A DNA stretch of 64,000 nt from Woeseiaceae bacterium (GCA_030065915.1 JASJCQ010000023.1:1-64000); one strand, 5' to 3'; shown: positions 34,342 through 43,837, numbered from the stretch's first letter. A program made the numbers and translations. The notes: generated by a model from the sequence alone, not told the origin.

Positions 34342-34697
34342 GCGGACTCGCCGTCCTTTCGTTTGCCGCTACGGCATGCACGACGACGCAGGACCTGCCC
34401 GATCCGCTGCAGGCTGGTTGGCAGGGCGAGCCCGTCTGCGAACGATTGCATGAGGATAAGAGTCAGCGAGTGCTCAGATGCACGTTTCCGCCGACCGTCG
34501 GGCACGAACGCCATTTTCACGCGCCTCATTTTGGTTATGCGATCGCCGGCGGCCGCGTGAGAATAACCGACGCCAACGGAGTGCGTGACGTCGAGTTTGC
34601 GACTGGCAGTCATTCGGTAAGCGAAGGAACAGAGTGGCACGAGATCGTGAATATTGGGGACACAACAATCGTCTATTTGATCGTTGAGCCGAAATGA
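34311..34697 (+). CDS. Cupin-domain lipoprotein
   Basis: A 128-residue protein with a lipobox (ATAC) and a single cupin barrel: GHERHFHAPHFGYAIAGGRV with metal His residues, and GTEWHEIVNIGDTTIVYLIV. Cupins of this size act as small dioxygenases, isomerases or binding proteins. It overlaps the previous gene by 31 nt, so translation is coupled. It would be tethered to a membrane on the periplasmic side. Confidence 0.8.
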   Translation: MPGFRACRRLSGLAVLSFAATACTTTQDLPDPLQAGWQGEPVCERLHEDKSQRVLRCTFPPTVGHERHFHAPHFGYAIAGGRVRITDANGVRDVEFATGSHSVSEGTEWHEIVNIGDTTIVYLIVEPK

Positions 34698-34790
34698 CTG
34701 TCTGTCGCCCGCCTGAGCGCCCTATGCCGGGAACTTACAGGGGCCGAAAGCGATCGAAAACGGTCTGAGCTCCGAACAAGGAAAACAACA

Positions 34791-35624
34791 ATGAAGCTGC
34801 GAACCCTCGCGTTCCTGTTCCTTTTTTCATTGCATGCTGCGGCATTCGCGGACGATGAACATGGCTGGGGCGCGCGTTACCTGGCAAACGCCGGTGTCAT
34901 GATAGAGCAGGGTGAAACCAAGGTGCTGTTCGATCCGTTTTTCAGAGACGGCTTCGGCTTCTATGACCTTGTGCCGGAAGAAACCGAGTCGGCGTTGTTC
35001 GATGGCGTAGCTCCGTGGGACGGAATCGATGCGATCTTCATCAGTCACTACCACGGCGACCACTTCCACCCGGGTGTGGTCACGGATTATCTGCGTCGAT
35101 GGCCGTCTGTGCATGCCTATGCGCCGCAGCAGGCGGTGGACGCGTTGCTCGCTGAAGTCAACGAGCCGTCAGAGGAACTACTCGCCCGGATCCATGCCAT
35201 AGATCTCGAGCGCGACAGCGAGGCGCTGGAGTTCGAACTGGAAGGACTGTTCATAGAAGCGGTTCGCATTGCCCATGCCGGCTGGCCAAACCGTCACAGT
35301 GACACAGAGAACATCGTCTACCGGGTTACGCTGGATGATTCGGCGACGGTCATGCACCTTGGCGACGCCGATTCCGGCAAGGAGCATTACGAGGTGCACG
35401 ACGAATACTGGCAGAAGCAAAAGTCGGATCTTGCCCTGGTGCCGGTGTGGCTGATGTTGTCAGAGAAGGGCCAACACGTAATCGACGAGCATGTGGACGC
35501 CGAACACGAGATCGGCATGCACGTGTTCAAGAGCATTCCGGACAACCCGGAAGAGCGAGAGCCGAAGTTCGAGGGGCTCGATATCTTCACCGAGCCTGGT
35601 GAGACGAGAAGCTTCGAGCAGTAG
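34791..35624 (+). CDS. Exported metallo-beta-lactamase-fold hydrolase
   Basis: A 277-residue protein with a signal peptide (LFLFSLHAAAFA) and an MBL fold. The metal motif is H86-Y-H88-G-D90-H91 (ISHYHGDHFH). Later ligands are the His of RIAHAGWPNRH and the Asp of HLGDADSG. It resembles the UlaG/RomA-like branch (FDPFF, GVAPWDGIDAIF). It would hydrolyse an ester or lactone in the periplasm. AAGGAAA ribosome site before ATG. Confidence 0.88.
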   Translation: MKLRTLAFLFLFSLHAAAFADDEHGWGARYLANAGVMIEQGETKVLFDPFFRDGFGFYDLVPEETESALFDGVAPWDGIDAIFISHYHGDHFHPGVVTDYLRRWPSVHAYAPQQAVDALLAEVNEPSEELLARIHAIDLERDSEALEFELEGLFIEAVRIAHAGWPNRHSDTENIVYRVTLDDSATVMHLGDADSGKEHYEVHDEYWQKQKSDLALVPVWLMLSEKGQHVIDEHVDAEHEIGMHVFKSIPDNPEEREPKFEGLDIFTEPGETRSFEQ

Positions 35625-35637
35625 CGCGGCGTAGCTG

Positions 35638-36678
35638 GTGAAGGCGGCAATCTATCGCGAGTTTGGCGGGCCGCTGGCGATCGAAACGCTGCCCGACCCG
35701 GAACCACCTCCGGGTGGCGTCGTCATCGCCGTCAAGGCTACCGGCCTATGCCGCAGCGACTGGCACGGCTGGATGGGACACGACCCCGATATCCGATTGC
35801 CGCATGTCCCGGGGCATGAGCTCGCAGGCGTCGTCGAATCCGTCGGCCCGAAGGTGAAGCGGTGGCGAGCAGGAGACCGGGTCACGCTGCCGTTCGTGTG
35901 CGGCTGTGGCAGCTGTCCTCAATGTGACTCCGGTAACCAGCAAGTCTGCGACAACCAGTTCCAGCCTGGCTTCACGCACTGGGGTTCGTTCGCCGAGTAC
36001 GTCGCGATCGACTACGCAGACGTCAACCTCGTTCGTCTGCCCGGGGAACTCGACTTCGTCACAGCGGCGGGCCTGGGTTGCCGTTTCGTCACCGCCTTTC
36101 GGGCGATCGTATACCAGGGCCAGGTCTCGGCCGACCAGTGGGTAGCGGTCCACGGCTGCGGCGGTGTCGGGCTATCGGCCATCATGATCGCCAAAGCGCT
36201 GAACGCTCGTGTCATCGCCGTCGACATCGACGACCGGACGCTCGAGTTTGCGGAGCAGATCGGTGCTGACATGCTGATCAACGCCAGTGAAACCGAATCC
36301 GTCATCGACAGCGTCAGAGCTGTCTCGAACGGCGGCGTACACCTATCGATGGACGCGTTGGGTAGCGGCGTCACGTGTGCAAACTCGATCGGGGGCTTGA
36401 GAAAGCGCGGCAAGCATATCCAGGTAGGTCTGATGGTGGGCGGCGACGGCAACCCCGAGGTGCCGATGGACCGGGTCATTGCGGAAGAACTGGAGTTGAT
36501 CGGTTCGCACGGTATGCAGGCGCATCGTTATCCTGAGATTCTGGATATGATTCGCAATGGCGAATTGCAGCCCGAGTTGCTGATCGGGAAGACCATCGAC
36601 CTGGATGAAGCGATCGCGGCGCTTCCCGATATGGACAGATTTGAGAGCACCGGCGTGACAGTCATCGATCGCTTCTGA
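35638..36678 (+). CDS. Zinc-dependent alcohol dehydrogenase
   Basis: A 346-residue medium-chain dehydrogenase/reductase. Catalytic zinc ligands are C38 ([10 protein letters not shown]) and H60-E61 (PGHELAGVV). The structural-zinc lobe is [17 protein letters not shown]. The cofactor motif is [11 protein letters not shown] followed by VIAVDIDD, so NAD(H) is likely. It oxidises an alcohol of the pathway in the cytosol. GTG start, 14 nt after the MBL stop, so in the same operon. Confidence 0.92.
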   Translation: MKAAIYREFGGPLAIETLPDPEPPPGGVVIAVKATGLCRSDWHGWMGHDPDIRLPHVPGHELAGVVESVGPKVKRWRAGDRVTLPFVCGCGSCPQCDSGNQQVCDNQFQPGFTHWGSFAEYVAIDYADVNLVRLPGELDFVTAAGLGCRFVTAFRAIVYQGQVSADQWVAVHGCGGVGLSAIMIAKALNARVIAVDIDDRTLEFAEQIGADMLINASETESVIDSVRAVSNGGVHLSMDALGSGVTCANSIGGLRKRGKHIQVGLMVGGDGNPEVPMDRVIAEELELIGSHGMQAHRYPEILDMIRNGELQPELLIGKTIDLDEAIAALPDMDRFESTGVTVIDRF

Positions 36679-36807
36679 CTGCTGTCGTGCGTATTCGCAA
36701 ACGATCCCCGTCTCTGGCACTCTGCGAGGAGCTTTCGGCTCCCGGCTGCGCGCTGCGGAGTTGAATGTGGCAAGAAGAACAACAACCCAAGTCACACGGA
36801 CATTGTC

Positions 36808-37755
36808 ATGAAAAACCATCGATTGTTTATTGCGCTCGTAGCATTCGCATTGTCGGGTGTCGCCGTCGCGCAGGAAGCGGCCCAGAAGGCCGTACTTGTG
36901 ACCGGCGCCAGTTCCGGCAGCGGCCGCGTCATCGCTGAGACGCTCGCTGAAAGAGGCTACTTTGTTTACGCGACTGCGAGAAAGCAGGCGGACCTCGATG
37001 AGTTGAACGCAATCGACAACATCCAGGCGATTCGTCTCGACGTTACCATCCAGTCCGAGATCGACGCAGCCGTCGAGACCGTTCGCAAGGGAGGCCGGGG
37101 GCTCTATGGCCTCGTCAACAACGCGGGCGTCGCTGTGCTGGGGCCGCTGGCTGAAATCCCGGAATCCGACGTCGACTTCGTCATGGATGTCAACGTCATG
37201 GGTCCGTATCGGGTGACCAAGGCCTTTGCGCCTTTGATTATCGAGTCGAAGGGGCGCATAACGACGACGGGTTCGATCTCCGGCATCCTGTCGGGCGTGT
37301 TCTACGGACCCTATAGCATGAGCAAACATGCGATGGAGGCGTTTACGGACTCGCTGGCGGCCGAGATGGAGAAGTTCGATGTGCACGTCAGCATCATCGA
37401 GCCGGGTGGATTCAACTCGAAGATCGGCACGACGACCTACAATCGAATGAAGGCCAATGGTTTTGACTTTGACGAATCACTGTACAAGGAAGAATGGGAG
37501 CAGAGTTGGCTTTTACAGGACGAAGGAAACTACGACCTGAAGAATAACGTCCCTGAAGAAATCGCCAGCGCGGTCATCGACATTCTCGAGTCCGACAACC
37601 CGAAGACGCGCTACATGATTGTCGGAACCCGAGAAACGGCTAAACGCACTGTAGAAAAAGCCATGCAGGAGATGGTCCAGCTCAATGAGAGGCAGGCACA
37701 CACGTTGAGCAGGGAAGAACTCATCGAGATGCTGGATGCGTTGATGGCGGAATAA
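36808..37755 (+). CDS. SDR-family oxidoreductase with signal peptide
   Basis: A 315-residue protein: an N-terminal Sec-like signal (FIALVAFALSGVAVAQ) and then a full classical SDR domain with TGASSGSG, NNAG, a Ser in TTGSISG, and YSMSK. The C-terminal extension (about 240-315) is shared with the paralogue at 51310. The second Gly of the TGxxxGxG motif is kept and the third position is Ser-Gly. Export of an NAD(P) enzyme is unusual; it may instead be a membrane-anchored cytosolic protein. Substrate unknown. Confidence 0.85.
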   Translation: MKNHRLFIALVAFALSGVAVAQEAAQKAVLVTGASSGSGRVIAETLAERGYFVYATARKQADLDELNAIDNIQAIRLDVTIQSEIDAAVETVRKGGRGLYGLVNNAGVAVLGPLAEIPESDVDFVMDVNVMGPYRVTKAFAPLIIESKGRITTTGSISGILSGVFYGPYSMSKHAMEAFTDSLAAEMEKFDVHVSIIEPGGFNSKIGTTTYNRMKANGFDFDESLYKEEWEQSWLLQDEGNYDLKNNVPEEIASAVIDILESDNPKTRYMIVGTRETAKRTVEKAMQEMVQLNERQAHTLSREELIEMLDALMAE

Positions 37756-37844
37756 ATCGCGACCGAGTGACGCTGGCGACAATAGAGTCCCGTGTGAGTG
37801 CTTGTGCATAGAATATTGCGAGGACAGTCGAACGGGAGGGTGCA

Positions 37845-38327
37845 ATGATTGAGCTAGTCTTCTTGACAGTTATCTTTTCGATGGATAATCCGCGGTTAGT
37901 GATTAGTGACCTGATCGCGGAGCGATATCTGGAAGCCCATGTTCCCGAAGGTACGCAGGTCAAAAGGCCCCCGATGATACTGGACGCGCACTTCGATAAT
38001 GACGTTCATCAAGACAAATTGCTTGTCTACTCTATCGAATCTACCGACGACGATGACTCAGAACTCGAAAAGTTGCACGTTGTTGCCTATTTGTCTGAGT
38101 CCGAAACCTGGACAGACGAGTTCGTAATTCCTCAATCGGAATTGGTAGCGAAGACGTCCGGTCGCTACTCAGTTTCGCCGGGTATGGGTAGGGTTACGAT
38201 CTTCGGTAGAAAACACCTGCCAGGGGATGAAGCTTGTTGTCCTTCTGCCGAGGCGCAGCTCACTCTGAGCGTGTCCGAGAGGAAACTCGTAGTTCTCTCC
38301 GGCATGTTTCGGCGGACAGGGAACTAA
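37845..38327 (+). CDS. Hypothetical protein
   Basis: A 160-residue protein. The N-terminus is mildly hydrophobic (MIELVFLTVIFSMDNPRL), but the rest is acidic and polar, with IESTDDDDSELEKLHVVAYL and a C-terminal strand-rich part (AQLTLSVSERKLVVLSG). I recognise no family. It lies in the gap between the exported SDR and the convergent E2 gene and is lower in GC than its neighbours. Function unknown. Confidence 0.5.
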   Translation: MIELVFLTVIFSMDNPRLVISDLIAERYLEAHVPEGTQVKRPPMILDAHFDNDVHQDKLLVYSIESTDDDDSELEKLHVVAYLSESETWTDEFVIPQSELVAKTSGRYSVSPGMGRVTIFGRKHLPGDEACCPSAEAQLTLSVSERKLVVLSGMFRRTGN

Positions 38328-38354
38328 GAACTGACACCGTAGAGCGTTTCAGTC

Positions 38355-39557
38355 TCAATCAAAAAGCTGGGCGGGGCTTTCGAGCGTCTCTTTCAGTTTG
38401 CCCAGGAACGCCGCACCCGCGGCACCGTCGAAGGCGCGGTGATCACAGGACAGCGTCACACGCATGATCGTTGCGACCGCGAGTTCGCCATCTCGCACGA
38501 TGGCTTGCTGACTGGCACGTCCGACAGCGATGATCGACGTCTGCGGCGGGTTGATGATGGCCGTGAAGCCGTCGACGCCAAACATCCCGAGGTTGGACAC
38601 CGTTGTTGCGCCGCCCGTGATGTCGTCCTTTTCGAGCGTGCGTTCCTTCGCGGCGTTGGCAAGTCGCCGCACGCCGATGCTGATCGTCTTCAGGTCGGAA
38701 CGCGCGACGTCTTTTAGCACCGGTGCGACGAGGCCATCCGGCGCGGCAATCGCGACGCCTACGCCGTCATCAGCCGGGTACAGTTCGTCGTCTTTCAGAA
38801 CGACGTTTACCGATGATGAGTCTTTTAGCGCTACCGCGACGGCGCGCATCAACACGTCGTTCAACGTGACCTTGCAGTCGTTGGCGCGGTTGTAGTCCGC
38901 TCGCAGTGCCTGCGCGGCATCGCACTCGATGTCGATGTCGAGGTAAAAGTGCGGGATGGCTTGCTTTGCCGCCTGCATGCGCGACGCGACGGTCTTCTGC
39001 ATCCCGCTGCGCTTGATGGGTTGTCCGGCGCCCTGTGCGGCTAGCGCTGCCTCGACGTCTTCCTTCGATATGCGGCCGTTGCGACCCGTGCCGACAATCG
39101 ACGTGTAGTCCAGGCCATTGGCTTCTGCCAGCCGTTTCGCGATCGGGCTGATGCGCACGCGTCCGCCGGTCGCAGGCGCTGCTGCAGGTGTTGGGGCAGG
39201 AGCCTCGGGTTCCGGCGCAGATTCGGGCTCTGCCTCGGCACTGCCGGATCCGTCGAAGGAGGCGTCCACCGGTACGAAGCTCTCGACGAAGGCGTCGATT
39301 TCCTCCTCTGACTCACCGGCATCCGACAGCACGCCAAGCAGAACGCCGACGTCATACACGTCACCGACGTCAGCGAGGATTCGCCTCAACGTCCCGGAGG
39401 CGGGCGCCTCATGCGTGTTGACGATCTTGTCCGTCTCGAGGTCGACGATCTCATCGCCCTTGTCGACCGTTCCGCCCACGTCCACCTTCCACTCGGACAG
39501 CGTGGCCTCCTGCATCTCGATGCCCCACTTGGGCACGGTTATCGCGTGAATCGTCAT
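38355..39557 (-). CDS. 2-oxoacid dehydrogenase complex E2 (dihydrolipoamide acyltransferase)
   Basis: A 400-residue E2. An N-terminal lipoyl domain carries the lipoylated Lys44 (DLETDKIVN). A Pro/Ala/Glu-rich linker (about 105-130) follows, then a peripheral-subunit-binding domain (RISPIAKRLAEANGLDYTSI), then the acyltransferase core with the catalytic DHRAFDG near the end. It belongs to the acetoin-dehydrogenase-like branch by neighbourhood. Translation is coupled to the E1-beta gene (TGA-T-ATG). No E3 gene is in view, so it would use the shared cellular lipoamide dehydrogenase. Confidence 0.9.
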   Translation of the reverse strand: MTIHAITVPKWGIEMQEATLSEWKVDVGGTVDKGDEIVDLETDKIVNTHEAPASGTLRRILADVGDVYDVGVLLGVLSDAGESEEEIDAFVESFVPVDASFDGSGSAEAEPESAPEPEAPAPTPAAAPATGGRVRISPIAKRLAEANGLDYTSIVGTGRNGRISKEDVEAALAAQGAGQPIKRSGMQKTVASRMQAAKQAIPHFYLDIDIECDAAQALRADYNRANDCKVTLNDVLMRAVAVALKDSSSVNVVLKDDELYPADDGVGVAIAAPDGLVAPVLKDVARSDLKTISIGVRRLANAAKERTLEKDDITGGATTVSNLGMFGVDGFTAIINPPQTSIIAVGRASQQAIVRDGELAVATIMRVTLSCDHRAFDGAAGAAFLGKLKETLESPAQLFD

Positions 39558-39558
39558 A

Positions 39559-40566
39559 TCAGTAGGCCACCACTTTGCGAATCGCTGCGGAAATATCGTC
39601 TGGGCTTGGCACGTAGGCTCGCTCCAGGTCCTTGGCGAACGGCACCGGCGTGTGCGGCGCGGTCACCATCTGGATCGGCGCCTTGAGCAGGTCGAAGCCT
39701 TCGGAGGCGACCATCCCCGCAATGTCCGACGCGATGCTGCATCGCGGCGGTGACTCGTCGACGATGACGAGTCGGCCAGTGCCCTCGAGGCTCTCGAGTA
39801 TCGTGTCGAGGTCGAGCGGGGACGTGGTCCGCGGGTCGATCAGGTCGCAGGTGATGCCGTTGGCTTCGAGTCCGTCCAGCGCCTTCTCGGCGAAGGTCAC
39901 CATGCGGGCGATCGCGACGACGGTCGCGTCCTCGCCTTCGCGAACCAGCGCTGCCTCGCCAAACGGGATCATGTATTCGCCGTCGGGCACTTCGCCTTTG
40001 CGCGGATACAGCGCCTTGTGCTCGAAGAACACCACCGGGTCGTCATCGCGCAGCGCCGTCGTCATCAGGCCCTTCGCATCCGCCGGGTTCGACGGGATCA
40101 CGACCTTCAATCCGGGTACGCTGGTCACGATCGGATAGATCGTCTGCGAATGCTGCGCGCCCATATTCATGCCCGCGCCGGTCGGCATGCGCACGACGAC
40201 CGGGCAGCGTGTCTTGCCGCCGAACATGTAACGAAACTTGGCGATCTGGTTATACAGCTGGTCCATCGAGACGCCGATGAAGTCGGCGAACATCAGCTCG
40301 GCTATCGGACGGTAGCCGGCAAGCGCGGCGCCCGCCGCGGCGCCGATGATGGCCGATTCACTGATTGGCGTATCGATGACGCGCTCTTTGCCGAATTTGG
40401 TGTAGAGCCCGGCACTGACACCGAAGATACCGCCGGCAGCCTCCTCGACACCCGTGCCGCCGGCTCCGCCCGCCACGTCTTCACCGAGAATTATGATCTT
40501 CTCGTCGCGCGCCATCTCGGCGTGGAGTGTTTCGTTCAGCGCATCGCGCATGGATTTTACTGGCAT
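39559..40566 (-). CDS. 2-oxoacid dehydrogenase E1 component, beta subunit
   Basis: A 335-residue transketolase-type beta subunit: EDVAGGAGG near the N-terminus, TPISESAIIGAAAGAALAGYR, the FADFIGVSMDQLYNQIAK helix, and VDPRTTSPLD as IDPRTTSPLDLD. It pairs with the alpha subunit at 40579 to decarboxylate a 2-oxoacid or acetoin-like diketone with thiamine diphosphate. The start has an AGGAGGTTCAGGGC ribosome site, 12 nt after the alpha stop. Confidence 0.92.
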   Translation of the reverse strand: MPVKSMRDALNETLHAEMARDEKIIILGEDVAGGAGGTGVEEAAGGIFGVSAGLYTKFGKERVIDTPISESAIIGAAAGAALAGYRPIAELMFADFIGVSMDQLYNQIAKFRYMFGGKTRCPVVVRMPTGAGMNMGAQHSQTIYPIVTSVPGLKVVIPSNPADAKGLMTTALRDDDPVVFFEHKALYPRKGEVPDGEYMIPFGEAALVREGEDATVVAIARMVTFAEKALDGLEANGITCDLIDPRTTSPLDLDTILESLEGTGRLVIVDESPPRCSIASDIAGMVASEGFDLLKAPIQMVTAPHTPVPFAKDLERAYVPSPDDISAAIRKVVAY

Positions 40567-40578
40567 GCCCTGAACCTC

Positions 40579-41547
40579 CTAGTAGCTGATGTAGACATCG
40601 GTTTCGAGTTCCGAGATCGGCGCCGCCGGCGCCGCTTTCGCCTCTTCGACGGCACGATCGATCAATTCGGCAACCTCGGCATCGATCGCGTCGAGGTCGC
40701 TGTCGTCGAGCAGACCCTCGCCGGTGACTCTTTGGCGGAAGTTCTTCAGGCAGTCCTTGCTCTCCCGGAAGTTCGCGACCTCGTCCTTGGCTCGATAGCG
40801 CTGCGGATCGCCTTCGTAGTGGCCGTAAAAGCGAGTGATCGTGCACTCGAGAGCTGCCGGGCCATCGCCGGCGCGCAACTGGTCGAACAATTCGCCGGCT
40901 GCCTCGTATACGGCGAAGAAATCGCCGCCGTCGACCTTCTTCGCCGTCATGCCAAAGCCCTCGCAACGCCCGGCGATGTCGTCGCTGCCGACGGCATACG
41001 ACGTACCCGTATGTTCGCCATAGCCGTTGTCTTCGTAGACGAACAGGGTGGGGAGCTTCAGTACGACCGCAAGATTCATCGCTTCAAACACGGTGCCCTG
41101 GTTGGAGCTGCCGTCGCCGCCGAACGACGCGCTTACCTTGCCGTTTCCATCGAGCTTGGTCGCGATAGCTGCGCCGGTCGCAATGGGTGGGCCGCCGCCC
41201 ACGATCGCGTTCGCGCCGAGCATGCCCTTGTCGAAATCCGCAATGTGCATTGAGCCGCCTTTGCCTTTGCACAGCCCATCGGCACGGCCGTAAATTTCTT
41301 TCATCATGCCGATGACGTCGCAGCCTTTGGCGATGCAGTGACCGTGGCCCCGGTGCGTGGAGACAATGTAGTCGTCGTCTGAGAGATGCATGCAGACGCC
41401 AGCGGCGACCGCTTCCTGGCCGCTGTACAAGTGCGTGAACCCGGGAATCGCCCCGGTCGCGATCTCGACGTGGAGGCGCTCTTCGAACTCGCGAATGGTC
41501 TTCATCACTCGATAGGCTTCGAGCAGTCTGGTCTTATCAAGCGCCAT
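40579..41547 (-). CDS. 2-oxoacid dehydrogenase E1 component, alpha subunit
   Basis: A 322-residue thiamine-diphosphate-dependent alpha subunit: TIREFEERLHVEIATGAIPG, HLYSGQEAVAAG, the HRGHGHCIAKG loop, and the ThDP motif GDGSSNQG...N. It lacks the phosphorylation-loop serines of eukaryotic PDH. It forms the first gene of the alpha-beta-E2 operon and most resembles acetoin dehydrogenase (AcoA-like) subunits; the substrate is unknown. The ATG at 41547 follows GAGGGGACGG and lies 57 bp from operator candidate 3. Confidence 0.9.
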   Translation of the reverse strand: MALDKTRLLEAYRVMKTIREFEERLHVEIATGAIPGFTHLYSGQEAVAAGVCMHLSDDDYIVSTHRGHGHCIAKGCDVIGMMKEIYGRADGLCKGKGGSMHIADFDKGMLGANAIVGGGPPIATGAAIATKLDGNGKVSASFGGDGSSNQGTVFEAMNLAVVLKLPTLFVYEDNGYGEHTGTSYAVGSDDIAGRCEGFGMTAKKVDGGDFFAVYEAAGELFDQLRAGDGPAALECTITRFYGHYEGDPQRYRAKDEVANFRESKDCLKNFRQRVTGEGLLDDSDLDAIDAEVAELIDRAVEEAKAAPAAPISELETDVYISY

Positions 41548-41584
41548 TTCCGTCCCCTCACGGCGAACCTTGCTGGAGCTCACG

Positions 41585-41633
41585 ATTGTACAAGTCGAGC
41601 GTCAAAAAAGAAACAAGCCTGACTGTTTTTTTC
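41585..41633. promoter_or_regulatory. Operator/promoter candidate 3 (T-tract dyad)
   Basis: Positions 41604-41633 carry the same motif as site 2: AAAAAAGAAACA at the left, CTGACTGTTTTTTTC at the right (41619-41633). On the minus strand a -10-like TACAAT (41590-41585) lies 13 nt past the T-tract edge, pointing at the E1-alpha gene. Confidence 0.6.
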
Positions 41634-41768
41634 TGACCCGGTTAAGGACTGGCAGGCGGCTGCAGACGGCTGTTTCCGCATTCATTTGTCGGGCGAATAG
41701 AAACGCAGACCAGACCGGGGGTCGGACCTGTCTGTCAATGCTTGATTCGAGCCGCCCGGGCTGGCGCG

Positions 41769-43073
41769 TCAGTCTTCGAGGTAGCTGTCCAGCGTCTGGT
41801 GAAAGTGCCGAATACGCACTTCGAGGTCACCCAGCCACAGGCCCTCATAGGCGGCGCTGTTCATACCCGCCTGGACCTTCGGCAGGTTGCCGCCGTCCTG
41901 GTCGATCACCATGCCTAATGACTTTTCGCCTTCCTTGACGTGTCGGTGTCGCGGGCGACGTGTCGGCAATTCTTCGTCGTCGACGATGTACTGAATCGTC
42001 CACGTGTCGAAGAACATCTTGTTCGGGTCAGAAGGGTGCGGCCGATGCCGGAACAGCATCAGGTGGTCCGCATGCGTATTGAAGGTCAGGTTAGGGAAAA
42101 CGAGGTAGTTGAAGTCGTCGGTCAGCTGGTCGTCATTCAACTCCGAGAAGTCGAAACCTTTCTCGCCTGCCGTTTCGCGCAGGTGCTTCTGTACAGTCTT
42201 TCGAATGCCGTCGACCGGTCCCTCGTAGCTTGCCGGGTCGAGTCCCGCCTCGTGCATCATGAACTTCAGCGGCGGCGGAATCTCCGGGATTCGTTTGATC
42301 TGTGGGCTGGTCATGCCGAATGGGACGAGATAACGCGAATGGCGCTCGTAGCAGTCGATCTGGATGTCCATTTCATTCAGGTACCACAGCAGCTGTGGAT
42401 GCGTTGCCGCGACGTGGTAGGTCTCATTGAATGCATCGACGGATGCTTTCCAGTTGCAGCTCCACTCGATGGTCACGTCCTTGGTTACGACCATGCGTTC
42501 GAAGTGATAGGGCTCGAGATGGCCGGCGATCGGCGCCATGTACTCTTCCAGCGACATCACGTCCGGGTCGAGGCTGAAGAACACGAGGCTGTTCCATTCG
42601 CCGCAGGGCAATTCGACGAGGCCCTTGCAAGGTTTGCCCTGCGGGAACAACTCACCATTGGGCAGGTTGACGAATCGGCCGTCGCGCCCGTATTCCCAGC
42701 CGTGGTAGCTGCACTTGAATGTCTCGGCGTTGTCCATGCCCTCGGCGACCAGGCGGTTACCGCGGTGCATGCAGACATTGTAAAAGGCCTTCATGCCACC
42801 GTTCTTCTGGCGCACGACAATGACGGACTCGCGCCCGATCTCCGTGCAGATGTAGTCGCCGGCTTCTGCCAGGTCCTGCGCCAGGCCGGCGAGCAGCCAG
42901 ACCTTCGTCCACATGTGCGTCCATTCGCGCTGCATGTATTCCTCGGACGTGTAGCGTTCCTTCGGAATCATGTCGTAGCCGAGATCGTCGGGCGGCGGCA
43001 CGTGATCGATCGGGGTGCCGCCGGAGACCGCGTCCTTGACCCGGTCGACCTTCTTGTAGGACTTCTTCAGCAC
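41769..43073 (-). CDS. Rieske non-heme iron oxygenase, alpha subunit (second)
   Basis: A 434-residue ring-hydroxylating oxygenase. Rieske ligands are C101-M-H103 and C121-x2-H124 (CMHRG, CSYHGW). Iron ligands are H220 and H225 (NETYHVAATHP). It is distantly related to the oxygenase at 28136, with the same spacing. I place the start at the GTG at 43073, 2 nt after the SDR stop, as the upstream frame runs through the SDR gene. Electrons probably come from the ferredoxin at 29579. Substrate unknown. Confidence 0.9.
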   Translation of the reverse strand: MLKKSYKKVDRVKDAVSGGTPIDHVPPPDDLGYDMIPKERYTSEEYMQREWTHMWTKVWLLAGLAQDLAEAGDYICTEIGRESVIVVRQKNGGMKAFYNVCMHRGNRLVAEGMDNAETFKCSYHGWEYGRDGRFVNLPNGELFPQGKPCKGLVELPCGEWNSLVFFSLDPDVMSLEEYMAPIAGHLEPYHFERMVVTKDVTIEWSCNWKASVDAFNETYHVAATHPQLLWYLNEMDIQIDCYERHSRYLVPFGMTSPQIKRIPEIPPPLKFMMHEAGLDPASYEGPVDGIRKTVQKHLRETAGEKGFDFSELNDDQLTDDFNYLVFPNLTFNTHADHLMLFRHRPHPSDPNKMFFDTWTIQYIVDDEELPTRRPRHRHVKEGEKSLGMVIDQDGGNLPKVQAGMNSAAYEGLWLGDLEVRIRHFHQTLDSYLED

Positions 43074-43075
43074 GT

Positions 43076-43837
43076 TTAGAAATGCACCGCTTTCGTGAAT
43101 CCGCCGTCGACGACCAGGTTGGAGCCGTTGCACCAGGACGCCGCCGGGCTCGACAGGAATACGATCGCCTTCGCCACCTCCTGCGGTTTGCCTAGCCGAC
43201 CGGTCGGGTGGTCGCGCAACGTCGCTTCGTAAAACTTGGGGATCGTGTCCTTGATCATGTCCCAGCTGCCGCCCGGGAATTCGATTGGCCCGGGTGACAC
43301 GATGTTGACTCGAATCTCGTCCCTGCCGTGGAACTGGCCGAGCTGTTTCGCATAGGTGTACAGCGATGCCTTCATCGCGTTGTAGGCCTGCGGTCCGGCG
43401 AAGGTTTCCAGCGACGCCGTCGTGCCCAGCATTGTGATGGCGCCGCCGCCGGACTCCTTCATGTGCGGGATGACGGCCTCGCAGCCCCTGACGGTGCCGA
43501 GCACGTCGGCCTCAAAGTTCTTCCACCAGTTCTTCTCGCTGTCCATGCCGCCGCCGGCGCTGACGTTCGGAATGAAGATATCGACGCCGTCCATCGTCTC
43601 GACCATCTTCTCGATCCACGCTTCGTATTCTTCCTTGTCTCGAATGTCGCAGACGTCACCGTAGACTTGCGCTTTTCGCGTGGAACACTTTTCGAGCGTC
43701 GCTTCGACGTCTTCGATCGAGCGCGAGCAGGTTCCAACGTTGCAGCCCTCGGCAATAAGCAGCTCAAGGATCTCCCGGCCGATGCCTTTCGTCGCGCCGG
43801 TGATGATTGCGTTCTTGTCTCGTAGTCCAAGGTCCAT
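43076..43837 (-). CDS. Short-chain dehydrogenase/reductase
   Basis: A 253-residue classical SDR: ITGATKGIG, NVSAGGGM in place of the NNAG motif, a Ser at LGTTAS, and the catalytic YNAMK. The asparagine motif is PNVSAG, unlike the usual NNAG. It ends CNGSNLVVDGG. It is the second gene of the set 43850-43076-41769 and probably oxidises or reduces an intermediate made or used by the Rieske enzyme. A GGAGAAGAC ribosome site precedes the ATG. Confidence 0.9.
   Translation of the reverse strand: MDLGLRDKNAIITGATKGIGREILELLIAEGCNVGTCSRSIEDVEATLEKCSTRKAQVYGDVCDIRDKEEYEAWIEKMVETMDGVDIFIPNVSAGGGMDSEKNWWKNFEADVLGTVRGCEAVIPHMKESGGGAITMLGTTASLETFAGPQAYNAMKASLYTYAKQLGQFHGRDEIRVNIVSPGPIEFPGGSWDMIKDTIPKFYEATLRDHPTGRLGKPQEVAKAIVFLSSPAASWCNGSNLVVDGGFTKAVHF

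Noticed and set aside
36343..37386. Long minus-strand frame opposite ADH and SDR genes
   Set aside because: Its translation has no domain, it overlaps two well-supported genes, and it has no ribosome site.
40018..43079. Long open frames on the plus strand opposite the E1 and Rieske genes
   Set aside because: High GC leaves antisense frames open. The minus-strand products have all family motifs, ribosome sites and operon spacing, while the plus-strand frames have none.
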